From Plantago ovata (Eukaryota > Streptophyta > Magnoliopsida > Lamiales > Plantaginaceae), in the NCBI GenBank assembly GCA_028274465.1, contig CM051456.1:48537011-48601010 (forward strand): a stretch of DNA of 64,000 nt, read 5' to 3'. The notes below the pieces were generated by a model. That model ran no database searches. It was given only the letters and a program-made list of their open reading frames with translations, and was not told the origin of the DNA. The position numbers and the translations under genes are program-made. Below are positions 33,408 to 44,046 of this stretch, piece after piece (positions within the stretch are counted from its first letter, which is position 1; the number at the start of each line of letters is the position of its first letter).

Positions 33408-34438
33408 GTGTAGTATGTTGGCTATAAGTAATTGTCAAATCAATTTAATATTTAATTATAAAATAACATAGTAGTGGCCTAGTGGGAAGAAACTGACTTG
33501 CCTGAAGTAACTTATTCCTTAGGCAATATATATCCTATAGGCTATTACTGTTGTTCTCGTATACTGGAAGTAAAATAGTAATGATTACACTTTTTCTGCA
33601 CCTTTTGAGAGCCATTATTATTAAATATAATAAACATATTACATTTCACTTAAAACACTGTTCTTCATCCATTATCACTCGTCGTTTCATCTCCAAAGCA
33701 ACTGTCGTTTTTTTCTCTTTCATTTTTTACTTCATCCTTTATCACTCGTCGTTTCATCTCCAAAGCAGTTGTCATTTGTTTCTCTTCGTTTTTCACTCCC
33801 ATCCCTTGAAGGAAAAATGGGAATTGCAATTCGCAACTGAGAACAGAAAGAGGTCCTGGACCATTGCTGGTAGGAACATGCTTTCTTTTCTTGCAATTTT
33901 GTGGCTCAAGTTGACAATGTTTGGATGTCTCAAGATGATTTGTTCACCTGCATGTGCTAGATTTTTATCAATTGATCTAATTTTAGTAGGTTTTAAATCT
34001 ATTTGTAGACAGAAATATTGTTGCCTGTTGAGATGATGTTGTAAATATTCGCAGTTGTTAGTAGTCAAACTGGTTTCAATTATGGTATGACTTAAATATT
34101 TACTCTGTTGTTGCCATTTTGATTATTTGATATTGTCGAAAATATGCCTCTGTTTATATAGGCATTTCGATGATTATATCGTGCATTTTGGCCCTATATA
34201 TGAATTTTGCAACATCCAATTACCCGCAAACTTATAAACATGTTCTGGATAACCAAATTTACCGTAATATTGCCATGATAGGAGCTCATCTACACCTCTC
34301 TTCCATCGAATTGTGGGGCAGGGGCAGTCTAAATCGAAACAGACATTTCTCATCAGGCTTCTCAGATTAAATTAGGATCCTTAGTTTACATTAGACTCCA
34401 TTACATACAAAAAAAACAAAAAAAAGAAGAAGAAGAAA
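33408..34438. other. AT-rich intergenic DNA, possible eroded 5' exon of the RNase II copy
   Basis: No clear gene. A short stretch at 33816-33985 reads ELQFATENRKRSWTIAG and, in another frame, FVAQVDNVWMSQDDLF. This could be a worn exon belonging to the RNase II-like gene copy that follows. The rest is AT-rich and featureless to me. Confidence 0.35.
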
Positions 34439-36403
34439 ATGTGTAGAAGAACATTACAAGAATGCTTGCTGGAGTACCAAGAAAATCACCCTGCATACGA
34501 AGAACGCATAAAATTATTTACGGATGCTTTGAAAGCAGTAGAGTCTCTTCCATTCAATGAACGTCCATCAAAATATCAATGGCCTGATGACTTCATTCAA
34601 GCTCTGAAAAAATACTCGTTGAAGCCATCTTTAGCAAGACATTACGACTATGAATGTCTTTGTTACTGCGTAAGGTTTCTTTTAATATTATGATGCATAA
34701 CCCTTTTGTTTGTACAAAAAAACACATATTCTGTTTATTTTTTTTTTCTGATAATTTTTTTTTTATTTGTGTTTTGCTAGATATTCAATGAAATGGGGGA
34801 AAAAAAACTACACAACTGATGATGCTTTCAGGCTACTTGTTATAACTGGGTACTACAGCAAACATGAAAATTTAGACTTGTTAAGGTCTAGATTTTCACC
34901 ATATGAAGATGGAGAGTTGTTGGATGACATTCATCAGTTGTCTCAATCTGGGGACTTGAATTGTAGTAGGAGAGTTAATTTAACTCATCTATTATCAGTT
35001 GCTATTGATCCTGATAACGCAGAACAAATTGATGATGCATTGAGTGTGAAAATGATGGAGGATGAGCGAATCAAAGTGTGGATTCATATTGTTGACCCAA
35101 CTAGTCTTATAAGGTTTGGTAGCAGGATAGATTGTGCTGCAAGGGAAAGAGGCCAAACAATCTATTTTCCTACATGTACATCTTACATGTATCCAAGAAG
35201 AGTTGCAATGGATATAATATCTTTCAAGGCGAATGAAGAATGCAAATCTGTTTCTGTGTCAGTAACCATAAACAAAGATGGATCATTGAACATTGAAGAT
35301 TGTTTTATTGAGCTGTCAACCATCAAGCCATTGTTAATATCATATGATCATGCTGATTCATTGTTATCATCATCAGTTGCTGAGGAATCTATTAATAGGG
35401 TAATGCATCTTCTATCAGTTGCTAGTGGCTGGCGAAGGACATACCGAACTTCTGTAATGCAGCAAAGAAAAGGCAACAGTGGTGAAAGAAAAAAGATGAA
35501 ATATACTCTATTGTCGAATGGAGAGTTTGACCAAATTGCAATCAAGGTGAGTATCTAACTTGTCTGAATAATTGATGTCTTTTATTATTTCTTATTTTTT
35601 ATTTTTATCATTTTACATTTTTTATAATATAGCATTACATATAAAGAAAATGTTAATTTATGTTTTCTGTTAAACACTTTGATTTTTCTCATTAATGTCC
35701 TTTTTGTTTTTTGTTTTTCGAACAGCTTAGTAAAATCGATGATGAAGAGCCAATAATAAAAGTTGAACAACGTACTGATGAGAGGACTAGATCTCAAAAC
35801 TTAGTAGAAGAAATGATGTTGTTGTGCGGAGATATTATTGCAAGATATGCGCATCAACACAGTATACCTGTGATTTACAGGTGGGGTCGGAGCTCCTATT
35901 CTACTCGTTTTCTGGAGCGTTTGGATTTAGGCTTAGACAAAGGATATGTTCAATTTACATCTCCGATACGAAGGTACACAGATGTTCTTGTACACTATCA
36001 AGTGGTAGCTTCTATAACGGGTGGGAGTACTCTAGGAAAAGCTGAAGTTGAAGAAGTACTTGTTGAGGCAAATTCTGAAACTCGTGGAAAAACTTTGATT
36101 AATGAAACCAAGAGATATTGAATTATTGAACTTTTCAGAAGAGCCCGCATTGAGGGGAAAAGATTTAGAGCCATCGTTTTGGATGTAAGAACATGTTACT
36201 CTGGCAATCTTGAGTATCATGTTCTCGATATAGATCTCGAGTATGAAGGTGTGAAGACACATCCAAAGGACGTTTCAATCAAAGATGACCAATTGTGGCG
36301 GTTACAGCCATTAATAGGTAAAGCTGTTGTTGTTGAAGTCACAGAAGCTGATCCTCATCATAAAGTTCTCAATTTTCAAGTCTCTGCCAATCAAGAATTG
36401 TAG
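34439..36403 (+). pseudogene. RNase II-like (RNB domain) exoribonuclease gene copy
   Basis: It resembles plant organellar RNase II (RNR1 type), a 3'-5' exoribonuclease maturing chloroplast and mitochondrial RNAs. Three exons can be drawn: 34439-34669, 34781-35546 and 35726-36403, with GT-AG junctions. The RNB domain shows VNLTHLLSVAIDPDNAEQIDD (35006-35038) and the family signature YVQFTSPIRRYTDVLVHYQ near 35943-36002. An S1-like tail ends at 36403. Defects: an A8 run at about 34800-34807 that shifts the frame by one base, and a TGA at 36119-36121 where family members have Trp (KRY-stop-IIE). The N-terminal third and transit peptide are absent. The third acidic position of the catalytic cluster is Gln. 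A partial, decayed duplicate is the best reading. Confidence 0.85.
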
Positions 36404-37345
36404 ATGAACATGTAGGATGTTGTAACCACTTCTTTCGTATTAATTTGGTTATTTTGAAGGAGATGTGAAGTTTGTCCACAATTGCCAATTCGAGCTGTTT
36501 GATGTGTTTGAGTTGCTTGCTGCATCAATGGAATGCAATTTCAAAACTAGCCTTGCTACCATTGCTCTTTATGTTCGGCCTGATACCCTCGAGTCACAAA
36601 TTCCGACTTTTGCTTATTTGTTGGTTTCAGTTAAAGTTATATTTTGCTGGAGAATTACTGAATTAGTGAAGTTGTATCTTATTGACGTTTTTTATTGTAT
36701 TTTCTTCAATTTTATTTTGATTTTAAAGATCCCTTACCGCTTACTTAATCACTGCCATTACACCAAAGCCTTGTGTTAACAGAACTAAATGGGGGTGAAT
36801 ATGTAATTTCGGGTGGCTACAGCAGGTCAGATTTTAGAAAGACCAGTCAACAGCCTAGGCGCATGATCATGTGAATTAGCGAACCAAGGTTGAAGGATTA
36901 AACGAAAGCGACAAAGGACGCCCAGATTCGCATGGTTCACCTGCACCGGCCGCACCAGGTTTAAGATTAATACCAAATAAATTAGAAGGGTTAATAATTT
37001 GTTTCGAAATCTCGACCAATCAAGTTAAATCAATTTATAAGTTTAGTTTTAATCATATTAAAGAAAAGGTTAAATCAATTTAAGACAATCAATTTAATTT
37101 GAACTTTGAAGTACTATTATGTAGCGAATTTACCTCTTAAATTACCAAAATGTTTAATACCTTAAATTTAGTTAGTTGTCATGGTATATCTTCGCCGTAT
37201 TCTTAGGGATATTTTCCAATATACACACACGATAAAGTAGTGGAAGATTTGGAAAACTGAACTCAATCTCACGTACATATCTTCTCGAGAATCCTCCTAT
37301 AAAACCTGCATCAGCTTGTAGAAACCATCAATCGATACGCTTCCG
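36404..37345. other. Intergenic, no gene seen
   Basis: AT-rich sequence with several 60-100 codon chance frames but no recognisable motif, repeat or transposon end. The first part may include the 3' UTR of the RNase II copy. Confidence 0.5.
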
Positions 37346-38178
37346 ATGGAGAGTCTATATTGGCAGAGAGACATACTTGTTAATATATTGGGGTTTCTTG
37401 CTGCCGAGGGACCAGCTTATTGGGATGGGGCAAAACAATGGTTAAATTTCTTTATCATATATATTGATTAATGTTTTCCACGATTCAAGTTTTATGAATA
37501 CTTTTTGCTCTATAGTTGTAGAGATCTGAATATCCTTGGAGAGGAAAGTGAAGTTCTCAAACTTATTAAACTTGATGGAAGTTCGAACCTGTCAATTTCA
37601 GTCTTGGAGAAGCTTTTGGATGCAAATAACCCGGAAGCTTTACTACGAAAGGCATTGGTAAATTATTTTTATATTTCATTCAATGCTTGTGCTCTTTTTT
37701 CATAAAATTTTACCCGTTTCCAAAAATAAATAAATAAATAAAATCGTTCCATTTTGTTAAATATAATTATAATTCAACGCCTAATACTAATTGTTTCGAT
37801 GTGTAGGAGGAATTTTTCACCAATGCGAACGAATTGGCTTCATATGAGCTTTTCGGGAAGGCCATAGATTTGGGTCACGTACCATCTATTTATGCTTATT
37901 CTATCGTGAGATTGTTTAGCACTGATCTTGTAGTCAGGTAGAATGGCGCATATGATCTTTCAGCATGGACATCACTGGAACTGAATCGTGACTTCAAAAG
38001 GCGCATGGGTCGAATAACAATCAGGTCGAACAAAATTCACTATAAGCCTTTCCTGCCTAACAATTATTTTCGCCACGGTCATATGATGATTACTCCATTT
38101 TGCCACGTTAGACCTCACTTGCTCCAAGCTGATATGGTGGTTGATGTAACTTTTGGAGATGAAATCGTGTGGGCCTAA
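37346..38178 (+). pseudogene. F-box-like protein of the At1g67623/At2g35280 type
   Basis: Three exons with GT-AG borders: 37346-37440, 37516-37657 and 37807-38178. Spliced, the product begins MESLYWQRDILVNILGFLA, an F-box-like start (family members read LPxDLLxxIL). AKQCCRDLNILGEESEVLKLI follows, matching the CKxF...V...I segment of the family. The third exon has EEFFTNANELASYELFGKAIDLGH, resembling the Sel1-like repeat of these proteins. An in-frame TAG at 37939-37941 cuts exon 3, after which the same frame is open for another 78 codons (to 38178). Such proteins are normally SCF ubiquitin-ligase adaptors. This copy is probably a recent pseudogene; alternatively CAG|GTAGAA at the stop is a splice donor. 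Confidence 0.6.
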
Positions 38179-38615
38179 CTTAGTTCAAATGTTTGATAAG
38201 TCGAGCATTTCATATCGTTGTTTTATGCTTTGTGACCACGATTGTTATTTGGTACTTTTGTTTCTTTATTGAATTTGATACATTTTGTTTCTTCATCGAA
38301 ATCGTTTTGTTTCTTAAGATTTTTGTTTCTTTATTGAATAGCTTAAAAATTTATACTATAGTTTAAGAGTAAGAGAAATTGATTATAAGGGCTCACTATG
38401 AATGCCTGTTTCAAAAAGGACCCTTTTGTGTTATCAATAACATTTTAGTCCAAACTCAATTACATTTTAGTCCATTTGAGTTGACCACCAGTCCACCACC
38501 ACTTTAAACACCTTACAAGTTCCAACCAATCATGACTTAAGAAAAAATAAATATTTTCAATCAAAACATTAATGTAAAAATTTAAAAAATCTATATAGAA
38601 TAATAAAGTAAAATA
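38179..38615. other. Intergenic, no gene seen
   Basis: AT-rich sequence with no recognisable coding motif. It leads into the SINE-like sequence. Confidence 0.5.
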
Positions 38616-38751
38616 AGAGATGTAATGGTCGAGTGGAAAAGTATCGATTACAAAAGCAACACAACTTTTCAACAAGAGATGTAATGGTCGAGTGGAAAAG
38701 TATCCAGCTCTCAATTGAGATGTCTTCAGTTCGAAACCCACTGGTGGCTAG
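38616..38751 (+). mobile_element. tRNA-derived SINE-like sequence with duplicated head
   Basis: At 38685-38695 TGGTCGAGTGG fits a pol III A box, and at 38728-38738 AGTTCGAAACC fits a B box, 33 bases apart. The arrangement resembles a tRNA-Leu/Ser-related head. The first 30 bases of the head (GAGATGTAATGGTCGAGTGG...) are also present 59 bases upstream (38617-38646), so the head is partly duplicated. The 3' tail is not clear. Confidence 0.6.
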
Positions 38752-38786
38752 TGTTTCCATATCTTAATTTTAGCTACTTCCAACTT

Positions 38787-39425
38787 TTAGTCTTTCATTA
38801 TCAGCACACTAACCAACACACTTTGAACATTCACAAATGAATTTTAGTAACAAATGCTCACAAACCGATCCCTAATGTTATATCAATCTCGTATTTTCTA
38901 ATGATTTTGTTTGGTTTGGTGAAAAAGGAAATAGAAAACTACCCCAATAAATATGCCTTTTATGTGAAAGGAAGTTTCCAAATTGCAACAAAACTCTTAT
39001 TCCTTAATTGATGCTACACAAGAATAATAAATATATTATAAAATATATATGTAAATATTATAACATATTGGGATAACGCCCACTACCTAGAAATCAGTTT
39101 CGCTCTTAGTCTTTCATTACCAGCACGCTAACCAACACATTTTGAACATTCACAAATGAATTTTATTAACAAATTCTCACAAACCGATCCCTGATGTTAT
39201 ATCAATCTCGTATTTTCTAATGATTTTGTTTGGTTTGGTGAAAAAGGAAATGGAAAACTACCCCAATAAATATGCCTTTTATGTGAAAGGAAGTTTCCAA
39301 ATTGCAACAAAACTCTTATTCCTTAATTGATGCTACACAAGAATAATAAATATATTATAAAATATATATGTAAATATTATAACATATTGGGATAACGCCC
39401 ACTACCGAGAAATCAGTTCCGCTCT
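38787..39425. repeat. Tandem duplication, two 319-bp units
   Basis: Units at 38787-39105 and 39106-39424 are almost identical, with only a handful of substitutions and one deleted base. The content is non-coding and AT-rich and includes an AT-rich hairpin-prone stretch near 39030-39065. The near identity suggests recent origin, or a collapsed or duplicated assembly artefact. Confidence 0.9.
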
Positions 39426-39945
39426 CATATACTATTAGCGCTTTCAGGGTTTTGGTGATCAACCGCCTCTTTTTATTTTTTATTTTAATTTAACTCTCCG
39501 TCGTTATACTTTTGATCAATTTGTATTTCCAATTGTCGATTTAAATTATGAGTACACATTAGGTTAGTGATGTTGGATTGTTGATCGATATGCTTGAATC
39601 GAAGTTTGTTTATGTAATTGTTCCCCATCATGATTCTTAGAACGTGTGATTGTGTGCGCGCGTGTCCAGATTGTTTGATTAACAGTGTTTTCAGACTTAG
39701 AATCGGTGCATTCTATTCATGTTACTCGAATCGGTTCACAATTTGTTTTGTTTTTTTGTATATGTTCAGTTCATTCATTGATGCTTCTTATTTGAAATAG
39801 GTTACACCAAGTTTGCAGACCTAATAGTCCAAAGTATTCTCTCAATACCAAAGTTAGTGATGTAAGTATTTTGATTTCTGTTACACTCTAATCAAATTCT
39901 CATTTTTTCATGTGTTAATTTTGTAGGGAGAGCAGTCATAATCAT

Positions 39946-41030
39946 GTGTATTCAACGAAACCCAATGTTACACACCTTCCCATACGGGCTAGGCAGGTAA
40001 CGGATGTACACCCGACAACCCCGGCAAAACCTACATCACAGCCCCCCAAGGCTTGGATAATTAGAAAGAGTCGCAAATCCAACTCGTCTTCATCATCAGA
40101 CAAGGTGGCAGGTCATGTTTTTATTTCGAAAGCAAGTAGTACCGTGAATCTTGCATGTTCTCATTTGATACAATCACGATGAATAGGTAACGTATTCTAC
40201 ACGGTTGAGTATTACGCAACTGTCAACGCTGAACACAAAAGTTAAAGATAGACTAGCAGAGGTCTTTTAGGGGAGTTGTTTTGAAGGTATAACCAAGATT
40301 AAATTTGAAAAACACCACAGGGACCTGGTGCATTGGTTAATTCGAAATTATAATCCAGTTGCAAGTGTCTTGAGAGTCAATGACCTGACGTTTCATGTCA
40401 TTGATGCTTTGGTTGGAAGCGCCCTAGGGGTTCCATCAACAGGGCAGGAATCATCATAAATGAAACTGACAAAACTTGTTATGAAAATTTCAATAGTCAT
40501 TTCAGTTTTAACCAATACGATAGGGTAGTTATGAGCGATTTACGCAGAGTTTTGAAGCAAGGTGGTCAAAATGATCAAGTGTTCGAGTTGCAGTACCTTG
40601 TATATGCTTTTGGAGTGTTACTATTTTTGGAGATGTCCCTTAATTTACATTGCAAATTTCTAAACCTCCTGGTTGATATGGAGAACTTACATAAAAAGAA
40701 TTGGTCAAAGTTGATAAGAGAGACAACGAACGAAGCTGTGGCCGAATATAAAAAAAAACCAACCTATATGACTGCATGTCCATTTCTGTTGGAGGTACAA
40801 TCAAATTTCTTTGACACCTGCCATTTGTCTGATTATTTAGCATGATGTGATCGTGAATTATGCTTTATTGAATTGCTGTCAGGTCCTCTTCTTTTCACTG
40901 GTGTCTCCATCTAAATCGAGAGGGCATAAGGTATGCCTCTCGAGTGACATGTCGTACGTTGAACACCTCACTAGGAAATTAGTCCGTGGCATCATGCATG
41001 ACTTTAAGCAATCTTCCGAATAATTGTACA
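39946..41030 (+). pseudogene. Ulp1-type gene, N-terminal domain exons
   Basis: A basic Pro/Ser/Thr-rich lead (39946-40182) is followed by a globular segment. Its pieces read HHRDLVHWLIRNYNPVASVL, DLTFHVIDALVGSALGVPS, FELQYLVYAFGVLLFLEMSL, FLNLLVDMENLHKKNWSKLI and FLLE. This is the pattern (xYLLYALGxxLCP, NWxxFI) of the plant domain that precedes Ulp1 protease domains in a large plant-specific family. Frameshifts near 40200-40290 and 40440-40460 are needed to join the pieces. A donor after 40794 and an acceptor before 40883 look normal. It belongs with the downstream exons to 45800. Confidence 0.6.
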
Positions 41031-41161
41031 AGGATCCAAAGGTCATAACCTTTCTTGTTGTAGTAGTAATTTCATATACAGTGATTTTCTCATGTTTCTG
41101 TTTTTAATTATTTAACTACAAGAGCTCAACATTTTTTCTAAGACTCTTTTAAATGTTTCAG

Positions 41162-41995
41162 GCTTGCGTGGTGAACGGGGCAACCACTAACTCTGTAATC
41201 AGGGATCAGTCTGACCCAGAGGCAGAGGGAGAAGGCATATCGATTTCCGACGTACGTTGCGCGGAAGACGGAGATTCTGATGAAGACCAAACTGCGTCTG
41301 ATAGATACGAAGATTCGGATAACAGGTCTAAGAGGTCCAGGAATGATACGCACTTTGTCCCCCCTGCAATGGGCACGCGAGATCCGCAACAGACTCTGGA
41401 TGAGCTTGCAGATATCATATGGCCAAATTCTATTAAAGGCTTGCAGTTGGGAGATAAGATCGTTAAAAGTTTGGACGGCATGAATGGGAAACTAGAGAAA
41501 TTGAAAACAGATATTGTGGGTGTCGTAACGTCTGCTATCGAGAAGCAATTGACTGGTGTTCTTACGAACCTATTCAATAAGAATAAGCCAGAGTACCCCT
41601 CACCCACAGGAGAAGAGTCAGAAATAAAAGAAGGAAATAACAACAATCTAGAGTACTGGGAAACCCAAGAGGAAACGGAGAACAAATCAGAGTACCGCGA
41701 AGATAGAGAAGAGGAGAAGTGGGAAACTCATCATAAAGATTTTGATGACGAAGCAGAGATAAAAGAATCACTTTCGTCGCAGATGTTCTCAGATGAAAAT
41801 GAATTGATTGAAACGATCCTTGGTTTTGTTATGCCCCAAAGGTATGCAGTTTACGTTGGATTTAAGCCCTGTTCCAAATATATGTTGTTTCGCATAATGA
41901 GGATACCAACGAACATTTTTATGTTTGATGCAGTACGATTGTTGTACGGATTGGACACTGCACCCTATGTAAAGTGGCCTTGCAGGATTTGTTAA
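41162..41995 (+). CDS. Ulp1-type gene, acidic middle exon
   Basis: An open frame of 277 codons directly follows a good acceptor (TTTCAG). It is rich in Asp/Glu/Ser with Arg/Lys (AEDGDSDEDQTASDRYEDSD), then a helical segment (KSLDGMNGKLEKLKTDIVGVV), then acidic repeats of EYW/EYRED form. It ends with a hydrophobic stretch (YGLDTAPYVKWPCRIC) and a stop at 41993-41995. Either it is a separate product or the true donor lies just upstream of the stop and the frame continues into the protease exon at 42100. No enzymatic motif is seen. Confidence 0.5.
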   Translation, partial: ACVVNGATTNSVIRDQSDPEAEGEGISISDVRCAEDGDSDEDQTASDRYEDSDNRSKRSRNDTHFVPPAMGTRDPQQTLDELADIIWPNSIKGLQLGDKIVKSLDGMNGKLEKLKTDIVGVVTSAIEKQLTGVLTNLFNKNKPEYPSPTGEESEIKEGNNNNLEYWETQEETENKSEYREDREEEKWETHHKDFDDEAEIKESLSSQMFSDENELIETILGFVMPQRYAVYVGFKPCSKYMLFRIMRIPTNIFMFDAVRLLYGLDTAPYVKWPCRIC

Positions 41996-42099
41996 TGAGG
42001 AATTTCGTGCATAAAAGTGTAAGATATTTTGTTTGAATTGTGAGTTCCATACTTGTTGATATATTGCTCACGTAATGATATGTGTGTTGTGATTGCAGG

Positions 42100-43101
42100 T
42101 GATTGATTGTGTTGCTTTATTGTGCACATCTGTTGCACTGAAAGATGGGAAGAGTGTGTGGTTCATGCCCACTGATATGGAAAGTTTGGAGTGCGAAGGG
42201 TTTTTAAAAGCAGGATAAGAAGGCACTAAATCTGTGCCAGACAAACCAATCAATGTTTTTGTTCCTGTCATGGTTGCCAATGGGCATTGTATCCTGGTAA
42301 TTTTTAAAGTCAAAAGTTGCACTCTAGAGGTGTATGACACTGCTCCATCAACTGATATGCCTAGAAACCCCCACGCTGCCCTTGTTAAAAAGAAGGTATG
42401 ACCATTAATACTTGTTGCCGCTGTCATGCGAATAATTACTAATGACTATTTTGTTGTTAAATTGCAATATGGTTTGCCGCAGGCCACTGAAGTTGAAAGG
42501 TTAATCTTAAGATAGTGCGGTGGTAAGAAACTTAGATCTGATGACGATGAATTTGATTTTGATTATAAGAAGAGTATCCCGACACAGAGTAATATGTAAT
42601 ACCTTCGTTATAATTAATAACCATTAAATATGAAATTTTCAGCTAGATATTTTAAATGGACTCACTTGTGTGCAGGGTGGACGCTGCTGTTTATGTTTGT
42701 ATGGAGATGATGGTGAAGGCAAGGGTAATAGAGCGATCATCCCTCGAGACAGAGGTAACAGTAACACACAGTTTCATCTCATGTCACGTTGATCACAAGG
42801 GAAAATTGCATTGTTGTCCTATTTTATTATATTTTTTATTATTATTATTTTTTTATTTTTGTTTTTTGAAACCTAGTTTTCGGAAAATAGGACTTGATAT
42901 ATACTCTCACCTGGACCCAATTTGCAAGGGGAAATTGTTTTGGGACCATATTTTGTAATGTTTCTTTTATCATCATGTATACAGATCTACTTTACTTTAC
43001 GGTTAACTAATTTCAATTTTCTGTTGGTATGTAGGAGGATTTCCAGAGAGCATGCAAAAACATCGTCTTGTCATTGTACCGGCACCACCACAGGAATGAG
43101 A
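42100..43101 (+). pseudogene. Ulp1/C48 protease-like domain A, catalytic Cys replaced
   Basis: Exons at 42100-42396, 42483-42595, 42676-42753 and 43034-43101 have canonical borders. The domain shows VIDCVALLCTSVALKDG, then the catalytic His region VPVMVANGHCILVIF, then the Asp in CTLEVYDT. Where active SUMO/ubiquitin-like proteases have an Asp-Cys-Gly, the junction of exons 42595/42676 gives QSNMVDAAVYVCMEMM, so Cys-Gly is Ala-Ala. Nonsense codons at 42216-42218 and 42513-42515 also interrupt it. C48 enzymes cut SUMO or its relatives from proteins in the nucleus. This domain could at most bind. Confidence 0.75.
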
Positions 43102-43198
43102 ACATTGCGTTAGTGCCGTCAAACCTAATTTGGTTCTTTTGTTTATAATGAATATTCTATGCACTATAGTTGATTCCCATAACTGACCTTTCAGGAAC

Positions 43199-43939
43199 AC
43201 ATACAATACGAAAGAATCAAGTGTGCCTTCAACATCATGCATGAATAAGGAAACAGATAAGCCCCATGGTAATCATGTGGCTCCACAGCGTGGCTCTACA
43301 CAGTCCAAAAACAGGGCAAAACAAGTAAGTGCTGCTCATTCTAGTCCGCGTGAGGCCATGAATTCCAAAAGGGTCACGGATATGTTGACGTCACCATGTG
43401 ATTCCCAAAAAGTAAAAAAAAAAGAAGTCAGAGTCTCCTGTAAGTGACAGTAACCAGCCCAAAAACAATGGAAAGAAAGTTAATTTTAGTCCACTTGGGT
43501 CCATTAATTCAGAAAGGACTAAGCCACCAAGTAATTCTTTAAGTCAAAGAAAGATAAAATCAGTGCTTCTCACTCCTCAGTCTGAAAACAATGCAAGCCA
43601 AGAAAGTGCGGTTCATTTAAGTCCACCTGGGGCCGTTAAATCAAAAAGGACCAACGAGATTGTGACGCCGCCAAGTAATTCCCAATTCAGAAAACCAAAA
43701 AAGCCAGAGCCTCGCACTCCTCAGTCCAAAATCAATTCAAATCAAGAGCGTTCTGTTTTTTTAAGTCCACCTGGGGCTGTTAATCCCAAAAGGATCACGA
43801 AGACAACGTCGAGAAGTCCATTTGGTCAGCCTAATAACCCTGGAATACCTGACCTTTATGAAATCATCTGTACGGCTATGCCATCTAGTGAGCATGAATT
43901 GGTCAACTATCTATTATGGGAACATGGACATGGAAGGTG
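43199..43939 (+). pseudogene. Ulp1-type gene, linker with four 48-residue repeats
   Basis: This is a basic Ser/Pro/Lys-rich linker between the two protease-like domains. A unit of about 145 bases repeats near 43330, 43475, 43612 and 43757. Its core is SPPGAVxxKR followed by TPPSNSQ. The second unit is in a shifted frame, so there are frameshifts near 43430-43560. The segment ends with FGQPNNPGIPDLYEIICTAM and a stop at 43938-43940, close to a possible donor. Basic Ser-Pro repeats would suit a nuclear, phosphorylated linker, but that is inference. Confidence 0.6.
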
Positions 43940-44046
43940 AAGTTACAACAACTCTTTTGTCTCTCTCCCTCGCTCTCTTTTGTTTATTTTTTTCTTTATT
44001 CATGATCTAAGTATTCACGATAACTTAATTGTTCCTGGACAAGCAG

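Noticed and set aside
33470-33545. TAGTGGCCTAGTGG resembles a pol III A box, suggesting a SINE.
   Set aside because: No B box follows at the right distance and there is no tail.
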